Source: Oerskovia paurometabola
GTDB lineage: Bacteria > Actinomycetota > Actinomycetes > Actinomycetales > Cellulomonadaceae
Length of the DNA: 64,000 bases
Assembly (NCBI RefSeq): GCF_016907365.1
Contig: NZ_JAFBBV010000001.1
Coordinates: 3,224,001-3,288,000, forward strand
Direction of reading: 5' to 3'
Positions 46,552-55,436 of the stretch are shown here, piece after piece. Position 1 is the stretch's first letter. The number at the start of each line of letters is the position of its first letter. The position numbers and the translations under genes are program-made. Under the pieces are notes generated by a model. The model ran no database searches. It was given only the letters and a program-made list of their open reading frames with translations, and was not told where the DNA came from.

Positions 46552-48831
46552 TCAGACGGACAGTTCGACGCTGCCCACGCCCTGCGCCCGGACCACCCGG
46601 TCGCCGAGCTGCACGGCCCACGGCGCGCGGGCGTCGTCGGAGGTGACCGTGATCCGCGACCCCTCGCGCACGGTGCGGAAGGTCGTGGCCGTGCCCGTCT
46701 CGGACGGGACCGTGGTCGTCGAGTCATGACCGTCGGGCAGCTCGAACAGGCGCAGGGTCACGCCGTCGGCCCACTCGTAGTCGGGCCGGTCGGTGCGCGC
46801 GCCGACCGGCAGCACCGTGCCCGGGCGGACCAGGAGCGGCAGCGAGTCGAAGCCGTGCCGCTCCGACACCCACCGCGGTCCCGAGACCGTGGTCCCGTCG
46901 AGCAGGTTCGTCCAGCGACCCTCCGGGACGTAGTACTCGACGTCGCCCTCGGCCGTGAAGACCGGCGCCACGAGCAGCGAGCCGCCCAGCATGTACTGGG
47001 TGTCGACCCCGAAGCCCCCGCGGTCACCCGGGAACTCGAGCACCATGGGCCGCATCATCGAGATCCCGTCCCGGTGCGCCTCCTCCGCGACCCCCGCCAG
47101 GTACGGCATGAGCGAGAGCTTGAGCCGCGTGAACCGCCGGGTGACGTCGACCGCCTCCTCGTCGAACGCCCACGGCACGCGGACCGAGTCCGAGCCGTGC
47201 AGCCGGCTGTGCGAGGACAGGAGCCCGAACGCGAGCCACCGCTTGAAGACCCCCGGGTCCGGGACCCCTTCGAAGCCCCCGATGTCGTGGCTCCAGTACC
47301 CGAAGCCGGACATCGCGAGCGACAGCCCGCCGCGCAGCGACTCGGCCATCGACGCGTACGTCGAGTCGCAGTCACCGCCCCAGTGCACCGGGAGCTGCTG
47401 ACCGCCCGCGGTCGCCGACCGCGCGAACAGGACCGCGTCCCCCTCGCCGCGCTCGCGCTCGAGGAGCCGGAAGACCGCCTCGTTGTAGAGCTGCGCGTAG
47501 TAGTTGTGCATCTTGGCCGGGTCCGACCCGTCCGACCACACCACGTCGTCGACCGGGATGCGCTCCCCGAAGTCGGTCTTGAAGCAGTCGACCCCCTGGT
47601 CCAGCAGGCCCTTGAGCTTGCCCAGGTACCACTCGGTCGCCTCGGGGTTCGTGAAGTCGACCAGACCCATGCCCGCCTGCCACTTGTCCCACTGCCACAC
47701 GCCGCCGTCGGTCGTGCGCAGCAGGAACCCGGCCTCGCGCGCCTCCTCGAAAAGCGGCGAGCGCTGCGCGACGTACGGGTTGATCCACACGCAGATCTTG
47801 AGGCCCTTGTCCTTGAGCCGGCTCAGCATGCCCTCGGGGTCGGGGAACGTGCGGGGGTCCCACTCGAAGTCGACCCACTGGTACTCGCGCATCCAGAAGC
47901 AGTCGAAGTGGAAGACGGACAGCGGCAGGTCCCGCTCGGCCATCCCGTCGATGAACCCGCTCACGGTCTGCTCGTCGTAGCTCGTCGTGAAGGACGTCGT
48001 AAGCCACAGCCCGAACGACCAGCCCGGGACCCGCGCGGGGCGCCCCGTCAGCGCGGTGTACCGCGTCAGGACCTCCTTGGGCGTGGGCCCCGCGACCAGG
48101 TAGTACTGGAGCGCCTGCCCCTCGACCGAGAACTGGGCACGCGTGTTGATCTCCGAGGCCACCTCGAACGACACGAGCTCCGGGTGGTCGACGAACACGC
48201 CGTACCCGCGGCTGCTCACGTAGAACGGCACGTTCTTGTACGCCTGCTCGCTCGACGTCCCGCCGTCGGCGTTCCAGACGTCGACCGCCTGCCCGTTCTT
48301 GACGAACGGCCCGAACCGCTCCCCCAGCCCGTACAGCTGCTCGCCCGGCGCGAGGCTCAGCTGCTCGTGCACGAAGTGCGAACCCCCGTGCACGGCATCG
48401 GCCTGGACCGCGCCCACGGCCTTGTGCAGGCTCGACGTCACGACCTGCCCGTCCTGCTCGACGTCGACGCGCCAGCCACCGTCGCGGTGCACCCGCACCG
48501 CGAGCGGCCCCGAGCGCAGCACGCCCGCGGCGGCGTCGACCGAGATCTCGGGCCGGAAGCCCTCCTCGCGGCGGAGCTCGAAGTGCGGACCGCGCCGCGC
48601 CCCGCCGCTCAGGTGCTCGATCCGCACGCCGATCACCCCCGGCGCAGGCGACGAGTAGGTGACCGTCAGGAGCGGCCGGTTGAGCGTGTCGCCGCGCCGC
48701 CGGATCACGGCCGTCGGGGCGTATACCGTCATGGTGCCCGCCGCAGGGTCGGCGCGGACGTCGTCGACCTGGGCCGGGTGGAGCGGCGAGAAGCCGTCAC
48801 GGACCTGCCAGTAGCCGTCGGTGAACTTCAT
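46552..48831 (-). CDS. Alpha-xylosidase, YicI-type (GH31)
   Basis: A 759-residue cytosolic enzyme that removes alpha-1,6-linked xylose, as in xyloglucan oligosaccharides and isoprimeverose. MKFTDGYWQVRDGFSPLHPAQV is the YicI-like start. D420 in FKTDFGERIP is the nucleophile and D487 in HWGGDCDST the acid/base, near the positions in E. coli YicI (416 and 482). FHFDCFWMREYQWVDFEWDP contains the Phe-Trp pair typical of the xylosidase subgroup rather than alpha-glucosidases. The ATG at 48831 is clear. It lies 30 nt after the second permease gene and is the last member of the transport operon. Confidence 0.92.
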   Translation of the reverse strand: MKFTDGYWQVRDGFSPLHPAQVDDVRADPAAGTMTVYAPTAVIRRRGDTLNRPLLTVTYSSPAPGVIGVRIEHLSGGARRGPHFELRREEGFRPEISVDAAAGVLRSGPLAVRVHRDGGWRVDVEQDGQVVTSSLHKAVGAVQADAVHGGSHFVHEQLSLAPGEQLYGLGERFGPFVKNGQAVDVWNADGGTSSEQAYKNVPFYVSSRGYGVFVDHPELVSFEVASEINTRAQFSVEGQALQYYLVAGPTPKEVLTRYTALTGRPARVPGWSFGLWLTTSFTTSYDEQTVSGFIDGMAERDLPLSVFHFDCFWMREYQWVDFEWDPRTFPDPEGMLSRLKDKGLKICVWINPYVAQRSPLFEEAREAGFLLRTTDGGVWQWDKWQAGMGLVDFTNPEATEWYLGKLKGLLDQGVDCFKTDFGERIPVDDVVWSDGSDPAKMHNYYAQLYNEAVFRLLERERGEGDAVLFARSATAGGQQLPVHWGGDCDSTYASMAESLRGGLSLAMSGFGYWSHDIGGFEGVPDPGVFKRWLAFGLLSSHSRLHGSDSVRVPWAFDEEAVDVTRRFTRLKLSLMPYLAGVAEEAHRDGISMMRPMVLEFPGDRGGFGVDTQYMLGGSLLVAPVFTAEGDVEYYVPEGRWTNLLDGTTVSGPRWVSERHGFDSLPLLVRPGTVLPVGARTDRPDYEWADGVTLRLFELPDGHDSTTTVPSETGTATTFRTVREGSRITVTSDDARAPWAVQLGDRVVRAQGVGSVELSV

Positions 48832-48861
48832 GGGTGCTCGGTTCCTTCGGGGTAGGTGCGG

Positions 48862-49767
48862 TCACTTCACGGCGCCGGCCGTGACGCCTCGCGTCAGGGT
48901 GCGCTGGAAGATCAGGAAGAAGATGACGGCGGGGACGAGCGAGACCAGCGCGCCCGCGTTGGTCGTCGTGGCGTCCATCATCCGGTCGCCCTGGAGCGAG
49001 GCCAGCGCGATCGGGATCGTCTGCGTCGCGTTGGTCGTCAGCATGACCAGCGGGATGAAGAACTCGTTCCAGGTCCAGATGAAGAAGAAGATCATCAGGA
49101 CCGAGAGCGTCGGGCGCACGACCGGGAAGACGATCTTCCACAGGATCTGCCAGCGCGTGGCGCCGTCGAGCGCCGCGGCCTCGAGCAGCGCGGGCGGGAA
49201 CGTGCCCAGCACCGACGACAGGAGGTACGTGCCGAACGCCGACTGGATGACCGTGAAGATGATGATCACGGACCACTGGGAGTTCGACAGGCCGACCTGC
49301 TGCGCCATGGTGAACAGCGGGTAGACCAGGGCCTCTTGCGGCAGCATGTTCGCGAGCAGGAACAGCATGATGATCCACAGGCGACCCTTGACCCTCCCGA
49401 CGCCGATCGCGTAGGCGTTGAGCAGCGAGAGCAGCGTGCCCCCGATCGCCACGGCGGCCGAGATCCAGATCGAGTTGAGCAGCTTCTGCGGGAAGTCGAC
49501 CCGCTCCCAGAACGCCACCACGCCGTCGAAGTACAGGTGCGTCGGCCAGCTCAGCGGCCCGTCCTGCGAGTACTCCGCGGGCGACTTGAACGCGTTGAGG
49601 AGCATGATGACGAACGGGGCGAGCATCAGGAGCGCGAACAGGGCGGCCGCGGCGAGCACGAACCATCGCCCGATCCCCCGCCGGTGCCGCTGGTCGGGCC
49701 GGGTGGCCCGCAGGACCTGGTCCCCGGTGGACTTCTCGACGGACGGGGACAACGTGTCGGTGGCCAT
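48862..49767 (-). CDS. Sugar ABC transporter permease (CUT1, MalG-like)
   Basis: A 301-residue membrane protein with six predicted helices (first at WFVLAAAALFALLMLAPFVIML). EAAALDGATRWQILWKIVFPVVRP is the EAA loop that contacts the ATPase. The periplasmic-facing PAEYSQDGPLSWPTHL after helix 1 is typical of MalG-type subunits. Its ATG overlaps the stop of the preceding permease gene (TGATG). It pairs with that protein to import oligosaccharides. Confidence 0.93.
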   Translation of the reverse strand: MATDTLSPSVEKSTGDQVLRATRPDQRHRRGIGRWFVLAAAALFALLMLAPFVIMLLNAFKSPAEYSQDGPLSWPTHLYFDGVVAFWERVDFPQKLLNSIWISAAVAIGGTLLSLLNAYAIGVGRVKGRLWIIMLFLLANMLPQEALVYPLFTMAQQVGLSNSQWSVIIIFTVIQSAFGTYLLSSVLGTFPPALLEAAALDGATRWQILWKIVFPVVRPTLSVLMIFFFIWTWNEFFIPLVMLTTNATQTIPIALASLQGDRMMDATTTNAGALVSLVPAVIFFLIFQRTLTRGVTAGAVK

Positions 49768-50732
49768 CAGCGGCCTCCTTCTTCACGGCGCTCGGCGCGG
49801 GACTGCAGGGCGAGGATGACGAGGGCGACCACGACGATCACCAGGGTCAGGACGGTGGCCACGGCAGCGCCGTAGCCGACCTTCGACTTGTCGAAGAAGT
49901 TGAGGTACGAGTAGTAGCTGGGCACGAGCGTCGAGCTCTCGGGGCCGCCACGGGTCAGCACGTAGATCGGGCCGAAGACCTTGAGCGCCGCGACCGTGCA
50001 GGTCAGGACCACCACGAACGTCTCGGGGCGGATCTGCGGCATCGTGATCGCGCCGAACCGGCGCCACCACCCTGCGCCGTCGAGCTCGGCCGCCTCGTAC
50101 AGCTCGGGGTCGACCCGCTGGAGCGCCGACATGAAGATCACGACCGGGTAGCCGATCTGGACCCAGACCAGGACGGCCATGACCGTGGGCAGCGCCGTGG
50201 TCGTGGACCCGAGCCAGTTGGGCGGGTTCTCGAACCCGATCGAGCGCAGGACCACGTTGAGCGCGCCGGTCTGGGAGTTGAGGATCCAGTTCCACAGCAC
50301 GCCCGCGACCGCGACCGGCAGGATCTGCGGCAGGTAGTAGGTGGCGCGCAGGAAGGCCGCGACGCCGCCGCCGAACCGGCGGCCGAGGTAGTCGAACAGG
50401 ACGGCCGCCAGCACGAGCCCGATGATCGTCGGGACCACGACCATCGCGAGGATCATCGCGACCGAGTTCCGGAACGAGGTCCAGAACTGCTCGTCGGCCA
50501 TCAGGGCGGCGTAGTTGTCGAGCCCCACGAACTTCTTCGGGGCCATGCCGCCCTTCCACTTGAAGAGGCTGTAGTACACGTTCGTGGCGAACGGGATCAG
50601 GATGACCACCGTGAAGGCGACCGCTCCCGGGATCAGGTAGGGCAGGTAACCCACCCAGCGGGGTCTGCTGCGCCGCGAGCGCGCGGCCCGTGCTCGCTCG
50701 ACCGTCGGGGTCGGCGTCTTGACAGTGCTCAT
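49767..50732 (-). CDS. Sugar ABC transporter permease (CUT1, MalF-like)
   Basis: A 321-residue membrane protein with a basic N-terminus and six predicted helices (YLIPGAVAFTVVILIPFATNVYYSLF first). YEAAELDGAGWWRRFGAITMPQIRPE is the EAA loop. YVLTRGGPESSTLVPSYYSYLNFF is a common MalF/UgpA-type signature. ATG 50732 follows a GAGGAAAG box, against the longer frame to 50789. It forms the channel with the next gene product. Confidence 0.93.
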   Translation of the reverse strand: MSTVKTPTPTVERARAARSRRSRPRWVGYLPYLIPGAVAFTVVILIPFATNVYYSLFKWKGGMAPKKFVGLDNYAALMADEQFWTSFRNSVAMILAMVVVPTIIGLVLAAVLFDYLGRRFGGGVAAFLRATYYLPQILPVAVAGVLWNWILNSQTGALNVVLRSIGFENPPNWLGSTTTALPTVMAVLVWVQIGYPVVIFMSALQRVDPELYEAAELDGAGWWRRFGAITMPQIRPETFVVVLTCTVAALKVFGPIYVLTRGGPESSTLVPSYYSYLNFFDKSKVGYGAAVATVLTLVIVVVALVILALQSRAERREEGGR

Positions 50733-50761
50733 GGTCTTTCCTCGTCGTCGGAGTCCTCGGC

Positions 50762-50793
50762 CCCGGTGGGCGGACGGTCGCCCGCCCACCGGG
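50762..50793 (-). ncRNA. Intercistronic stem-loop between the binding-protein and permease genes
   Basis: Arms 50762-50773 and 50782-50793 pair perfectly (12 bp, CCCGGTGGGCGG) with an 8-nt loop. Stem-loops at this place in sugar-transport operons often stop decay from the 3' end and let the binding protein be made in excess. It could also act as a partial terminator. Confidence 0.65.
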
Positions 50794-50809
50794 TTCCCTG
50801 CGCTGCGGA

Positions 50810-52111
50810 TCAGCCCTCGAGCAGGTCCGCCTTGCCCTCCTCGTACGGGCCGGACAGGCCGTCGAGGACCTCGGCAGGAGTCTTGGACTTGTTGACGAGC
50901 GACTGGAGCTGGCTCACGAGCACGTCGTAGTAGCCCGCGACGGGCCAGTCGGGGTAGAACGCGAGGCCGTCGGCGGCCAGGATGTCGTTGAAGTTCTGGG
51001 TGAGGGCCTGGGTGCGCTCGTCCGTGATGGCCGAGACGTCACCCGCGACGGGGAGCCCGCCCGCCTCGCCCAGGATGTTCTGCACCTCGGGACGCAGCGT
51101 GATGTCGATGAACTCCTCGGCGAGGGACTTCGAGTCGGCGTTGGTCGGGACGACCCACAGGTTGCCCGACGAGCCCACCTGCAGCGTGTTGCCCGGGAAG
51201 TTGAACTGGCCCCAGTCGGCGTCCATCTCGTCGACGATGCGCCCGAACCACCACGAGCCGGAGACCATCATCGGGTAGGTGCCGTTGATGAACGAGACGC
51301 CCATGTCCTCGGCCGTGAGAGCGGCGGAGTCGGAGGCGATGTAGCCCTTGTCGATCCAGTCGGCGAGGGTCTCGGTGGCCTTGGTCATCTCCGGGCCCTG
51401 GAAGTCGACGTCACCGTCGAACAGCTGGTAGGCGTCGACGAAGTCCTGGTCGGCGTTCGCGAGGACGAGCTCGTACCAGAGCTGGCCGAGCGGGTACTCG
51501 GCGCCGGCCTCGGCGAGCGGCGTGACCCCGGCGGCCTGGAAGGTCGCCATCGCGGTCTCGAGCTCGGCGAGCGTGGTCGGGACCTGGACGCCGTACTGCG
51601 CGAACATGTCCTTGTTGTAGTAGACGCCCACGAACTCGCCGTAGTTCGGCACCCCGTACCAGTCGCCCGACCCCATGAGGCCGTTCTCGTCGTAGGTCGC
51701 GGTGGTCTGGAGCGACCCGCTGAGGGTGGTGTCCCAGCCACGCTCCTCGGCCGCGTCGGTCAGGGGCGTCAGCAGGCCCTGCGACGCGAGCTGGCCTGCG
51801 GTCGCGTTCCCCTTGTTGTACTCCATGACGTCGGGAACGTCGTCGCCGGTCAGCACGATCTTCGCGTTCTTCTGGATCTGCTCGAACGTCTGCTTCTGGA
51901 CGTCGACCGTGACGTCGGGGTTCTCGTCCTCGAAGATCTCGATCGCCTTGGCCCATGCCTGGCCCATGGCCGACGTCTCCGACTCGTAGTGCCAGATCGT
52001 GAGGGTCTTGTCGTCGGAGTCCCCTCCGCCGCTCCCTCCTCCCGCGCAGCCCGCCAGGGCGAGTGGGAGCGCTACCAGGGCAGCGACAAGAGGCTTCCGT
52101 GTACGCAACAT
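50810..52111 (-). CDS. Sugar ABC transporter substrate-binding lipoprotein (CUT1)
   Basis: A 433-residue lipoprotein: basic start (MLRTRK), hydrophobic core and lipobox LALAGC, then a Gly/Ser linker. TLTIWHYESETSAMGQAWAKAIEIFEDENPDVTV and VPNYGEFVGVYYNKDMFAQYG are the typical first lobe and hinge regions of extracellular solute-binding family 1 proteins. The ATG at 52111 follows GAGGAGAG. It captures an oligosaccharide, most likely a xyloglucan or cello-type fragment given the neighbours. The operon has no ATPase gene; a shared MsiK-type ATPase elsewhere is expected. Confidence 0.93.
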   Translation of the reverse strand: MLRTRKPLVAALVALPLALAGCAGGGSGGGDSDDKTLTIWHYESETSAMGQAWAKAIEIFEDENPDVTVDVQKQTFEQIQKNAKIVLTGDDVPDVMEYNKGNATAGQLASQGLLTPLTDAAEERGWDTTLSGSLQTTATYDENGLMGSGDWYGVPNYGEFVGVYYNKDMFAQYGVQVPTTLAELETAMATFQAAGVTPLAEAGAEYPLGQLWYELVLANADQDFVDAYQLFDGDVDFQGPEMTKATETLADWIDKGYIASDSAALTAEDMGVSFINGTYPMMVSGSWWFGRIVDEMDADWGQFNFPGNTLQVGSSGNLWVVPTNADSKSLAEEFIDITLRPEVQNILGEAGGLPVAGDVSAITDERTQALTQNFNDILAADGLAFYPDWPVAGYYDVLVSQLQSLVNKSKTPAEVLDGLSGPYEEGKADLLEG

Positions 52112-52207
52112 GACTCTCTCCTCATCATTGAGCGTCGGCGTCAGCGCCGATCGTCTGGTCCTGCACCGGCCAGGCCGGCGGACGTGCACCGGCGGACCGC
52201 CGGTCGT

Positions 52208-52239
52208 GACCCCGGCACCTCGGGATCGAAGCCGGGGTC
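52208..52239 (-). terminator. Short hairpin between the lacI and binding-protein genes
   Basis: Nine-bp perfect arms (52208-52216 and 52231-52239) with a 14-nt loop, soon after the lacI stop. It may end the lacI transcript in part and separate it from the transport operon. Confidence 0.45.
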
Positions 52240-52258
52240 GGGGGTCGAGCACCCGGGG

Positions 52259-53284
52259 TCAGGTCCCCCGGACAGGGGCGGGGCCGACGCTCGCGCCGGC
52301 CTCGAGGTCGCACGTGACGAGGACGGGCGCGTGCGACCTGCCCGCGTCGTCGATCCGTGCGACCAGGGACTGCACACCGAGCCGCCCGAGCGCTGCGCCC
52401 GGTGCGTGCATGGTGGTCAAGGGGGGCGTGCTCATCGCGCCGACACCGGGCGAGCTGACGATGCCGAGCACCGAGACGTCGGCGGGGACCGCGAGCCCAC
52501 GCGCCTGCAGGCCCGACATGACCCCGAACGTCGCGATCTCGTTCATCGTGACGAGCGCGGTGAGCGACGGGTCCTGCTCGAGCAGCTCGCCGACCGCGGC
52601 GCGTCCGGCCTCGGCCGTCTCGTCGCACAGGAGGCTGCGCCCCGCGAGCCCGCGGCGCGCCATGGCCGCGGCGAACCCCTCGTCCGCACGCAGGGTCGGG
52701 CCGTAGCCCGCCGCGGCGCTCTCGGCCGAGTGGTTGATGAAAGCGATCCGGCGGTGGCCCAGCGCGAACAGGTGGTCGACGGCCGCCTCGGTCGTCGCGG
52801 CGAAGTCGATGTCGACGTACGGACGCCCCTCGAGCTCCCGGGTGCGACCGATCATCGTGTAGGGCACGCCTGCCTCGTGGAGCACCTCGACGCGGGGGTC
52901 GTCGAGCCGGACCTCCATGAGCAGGACGCCGTCGGCCATGCCCTGCTGGGTCAGGTCGCGGATCTCGGTGGCCTCGTGCGCCGCGAACGGCCAGAGCACC
53001 AGGTGGTACCCCGCCTCGCGGGCGGCGGCCGCCGCGCTCGTGACGAACTCCGAGACGGTCCCGCCGATGCCGGTCTCGGTCGCGGGGAAGATCAGGGCGA
53101 GGACGTGGCTCCGACGTGAGGCGAGCCCCCGAGCCATGGCGTTGCGGTGATACCCGAGGTCCGTCATGGCCGCCTCGATCCGGGCACGCGTCTCGTCGGA
53201 GATCTTGCGCGTCCCGTTGAGCGCGTACGACACCGTGCTGAGCGACACGTTCGCCCGTGCGGCCACGTCCTGCATGGTCACCAT
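52259..53284 (-). CDS. LacI family transcriptional regulator
   Basis: A 341-residue repressor. The N-terminal helix-turn-helix is VTMQDVAARANVSLSTVSYALNGTRKIS, followed by the hinge helix (HRNAMARGLASRRS) and a periplasmic-binding-protein-like sensor core (RSHVLALIFPATETG onward, with IAFINHSAESAAAGYGPTLRADEGF). ATG 53284 follows GAGGAGG with 7-nt spacing. It is placed directly ahead of the CUT1 operon on the same strand and has two palindromic operators in its own promoter, so it represses itself and probably the transport genes. The inducer is likely the imported sugar or a product of GH31/GH1. Confidence 0.93.
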   Translation of the reverse strand: MVTMQDVAARANVSLSTVSYALNGTRKISDETRARIEAAMTDLGYHRNAMARGLASRRSHVLALIFPATETGIGGTVSEFVTSAAAAAREAGYHLVLWPFAAHEATEIRDLTQQGMADGVLLMEVRLDDPRVEVLHEAGVPYTMIGRTRELEGRPYVDIDFAATTEAAVDHLFALGHRRIAFINHSAESAAAGYGPTLRADEGFAAAMARRGLAGRSLLCDETAEAGRAAVGELLEQDPSLTALVTMNEIATFGVMSGLQARGLAVPADVSVLGIVSSPGVGAMSTPPLTTMHAPGAALGRLGVQSLVARIDDAGRSHAPVLVTCDLEAGASVGPAPVRGT

Positions 53285-53330
53285 CTCGCCACCTCCTCGT
53301 GGTCGGCCCCAGCCTCGGGGACCGAATCGT

Positions 53331-53356
53331 CGAAGCGCTTCGTCGAAGCGCTTCGA
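53331..53356. promoter_or_regulatory. Two adjacent LacI operators
   Basis: CGAAGCGCTTCG (53331-53342) and TCGAAGCGCTTCGA (53343-53356) are perfect palindromes lying end to end, centred 13 bases apart, 47-72 nt before the lacI start. The core GAAGCGCTTC is the classical LacI-family operator. Tandem sites suggest tight autorepression. Confidence 0.88.
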
Positions 53357-53417
53357 ATGAATACGAGTATTGACTGAACTATTGCGATCCGTCAACCCCT
53401 CTCGCCCGGACGACGAC

Positions 53418-53451
53418 GGCCCGGCGCCGAGCTCTCGCTCGGGGCCGGGCC
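53418..53451 (-). terminator. Terminator after nagA
   Basis: Arms 53418-53431 and 53438-53451 pair in 13 of 14 positions with a 6-nt loop, after the leftward nagA gene and before the lacI promoter. Confidence 0.8.
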
Positions 53452-53503
53452 GCTGTTCGGGTGTCGTCGCAGGTCAGGCGACGTGCGCCATGGTCGCTCG
53501 GGG

Positions 53504-54826
53504 TCAGTCGGTGACCAGCGCTCCCCCGCGCCACACGACGACCGGGTGCAGGCCCGCGTCCGCCACGAGGACGTCGGCACGTCGCCCCGCCTCCAGCGCG
53601 CCGATGTCCGCTCGCCCGAGCACACCGGCCGGCGTCAGCGACGCCGCCTTGATCGCGTCGACCAGCGGGATGCCGAAGCCGACCGTGGTGCGCACCACGT
53701 CGAGCAGGTGGAACGTCCCCCCGGCGATCGACCCCTCGGGCGTCCCGTCGTCGAGGCGCGCGACGCCGTCGGCGACCGTGACCGCCATGGGACCGAGCTG
53801 ATACGTGCCGTCGGCCATGCCCGCCGCTGCCATCGCGTCCGTGACGAGCACGATCGCGTCCGGCCCGACGAGCTCGAACACGCTGCGGACCGTCCCGGCC
53901 GCGAGGTGGGTGCCGTCCGCGACGAGCTCGACCACGAGGTCGCCCCGCGCCGCGGCCGCGAGGCACGAGGCGATGGGTCCGGGGGCGCGGTGGTGCAGCG
54001 GGCGCATGCCGTTGAAGAGATGCGTCGCGGTCACGCGGGGCGCAGGACCCACCGGCTCCCCCGCCGCGACGAGGGCGGCCCGACGCGCAGCGAGCGCCGT
54101 GACCCCCTCGGCGATCGCGGCGTCGGTCTGCTCCGACGACGCGTCGGTGTGCCCGACCGAGGGAACCGCCCCGACCTCGACCAGGGCCTCCACGACGCCG
54201 CCGGGCCCCGTGTTGCCCGGCACCTCGGGAGCGAAGGTCATGGTGCGGACGTGCCCGCGCCCGGCCTCGGCGATCGCCCGGACCAGCTCGGGGTCTCCCG
54301 CGAGCATGTCGTGGGGGTTCTGCGCGCCGCAGCGCACCTCGGACAGGAACGGTCCCTCCAGGTGGATGCCCGCGATCTCGCCCGCGTCCCCGAGGTCCGC
54401 GAGCGTCGCGACCCGGCGCAGCAGGGTCTCGCGCTCGGCGGTCACGAGCGACGCGACCAGGCTCGTGGTCCCGTGGCGGCGGTGCTCGCGGACCGCGACG
54501 AGGGCCTCCTGCGCGTCCTGCGCGTCGGGGAAGCTCGCGCCGCCACCGCCGTGGTTGTGCAGCTCGACGAGGCCCGGCAGGACGACCTGCCCCTCGGCGG
54601 GCTCGGCCGCCGCCTCGACCTCGGCCGCGTACCCGGCCGCTGCGGCGTCCCTGCGCTCACCGACCCACGCGATCACCGGACCGTCGAGGACCACCACGCC
54701 GTCCTCGAGGACCTCCTGCGGGGTCACGACCCGGCCCCTCAGGGCGGTCCGTCCGGCGGGCGGCGCCTCCCCCGACGAGGACGCAGGCGTGGAGGCGGAC
54801 GACAGCGGGGCGGGGTTCGACGTCAT
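53504..54826 (-). CDS. nagA: N-acetylglucosamine-6-phosphate deacetylase
   Basis: A 440-residue metal-dependent amidohydrolase that deacetylates GlcNAc-6-phosphate to glucosamine-6-phosphate and acetate. After an Ala/Ser/Pro-rich start of about 40 residues, LPGLVELHNHGGGGASF carries the metal-binding His pair, IAGIHLEGPFLS the Glu, SVGHTDASSEQ the second His, TATHLFNGMRPLHHR the substrate loop and LVTDAMAAAGMADG the catalytic Asp. ATG 54826 is the only sensible start for this core. It lies alone between terminators; no nagB, PTS or kinase gene is adjacent. Confidence 0.93.
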   Translation of the reverse strand: MTSNPAPLSSASTPASSSGEAPPAGRTALRGRVVTPQEVLEDGVVVLDGPVIAWVGERRDAAAAGYAAEVEAAAEPAEGQVVLPGLVELHNHGGGGASFPDAQDAQEALVAVREHRRHGTTSLVASLVTAERETLLRRVATLADLGDAGEIAGIHLEGPFLSEVRCGAQNPHDMLAGDPELVRAIAEAGRGHVRTMTFAPEVPGNTGPGGVVEALVEVGAVPSVGHTDASSEQTDAAIAEGVTALAARRAALVAAGEPVGPAPRVTATHLFNGMRPLHHRAPGPIASCLAAAARGDLVVELVADGTHLAAGTVRSVFELVGPDAIVLVTDAMAAAGMADGTYQLGPMAVTVADGVARLDDGTPEGSIAGGTFHLLDVVRTTVGFGIPLVDAIKAASLTPAGVLGRADIGALEAGRRADVLVADAGLHPVVVWRGGALVTD

Positions 54827-54911
54827 GGCCACATTCTTGCGCACTTCGTTCGGACGACGCACGAATGGTCGTGAGGGCAGCGGCGACGGGTCGAGTGCTG
54901 AGACGGGCTCG

Positions 54912-55436
54912 TCAGAGGTCTCGCGCCAGCCGACGCGCAGCCCGTGCGAGATGCGCGATGTACAGGCGTTGGAAGATCGGGACGAGCGGGCGCAACGCCC
55001 GGACCCACCGGGCCGCCGGATTGCTGAAGACGTCGACGACGAACCAGACGTCTCCCGCCGCGTCACGTTCGAGCACGAACGACTCCTCCCCCACGAACAC
55101 GTGCCCCGGCAGGGTCCCGTACCCGAAGCCGATCCGCTGCTCCTCCCGCTCGACCCACACGATCTCGCACGGTTCGCTCAGCCGGACGGGCCCCAGGCCC
55201 AGCCGCGTCGTCACGAGCCCGCCGACCTCGGCGACGGGCGCCGAGGTCACGATCTGCACGCGCGCCCGAGCGTGCACCTGCCAGGTCAGGAGCAGCTCGC
55301 CGAGGCGACCGAGCTCGGCGACCGAGTAGGGCCTCTCCGAGATCCGGTGTCGCAGGCGCAGGTGGGCGTACCCCGCCGGCAGCTCGGCGGAGCGGGTGGC
55401 TCCCACCTCGGGGTAGGTCGTGCGGGACTGCGTCAT
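54912..55436 (-). CDS. DUF1990 family protein
   Basis: A 174-residue protein of the DUF1990 family, recognised by RIGFGYGTLPGHVFVGEESFVLERDAAGDVWFVVDVFSNPAARWVR and the closing RLYIAHLARAAR. The fold is START/SRPBCC-like and may bind a hydrophobic ligand. Its start overlaps the stop of the membrane protein gene (ATGA). It is the last gene of a TetR-YndJ-DUF1990 unit. YndJ and DUF1990 proteins are sometimes one polypeptide in bacilli, which supports a joint role. Function unknown. Confidence 0.88.
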   Translation of the reverse strand: MTQSRTTYPEVGATRSAELPAGYAHLRLRHRISERPYSVAELGRLGELLLTWQVHARARVQIVTSAPVAEVGGLVTTRLGLGPVRLSEPCEIVWVEREEQRIGFGYGTLPGHVFVGEESFVLERDAAGDVWFVVDVFSNPAARWVRALRPLVPIFQRLYIAHLARAARRLARDL

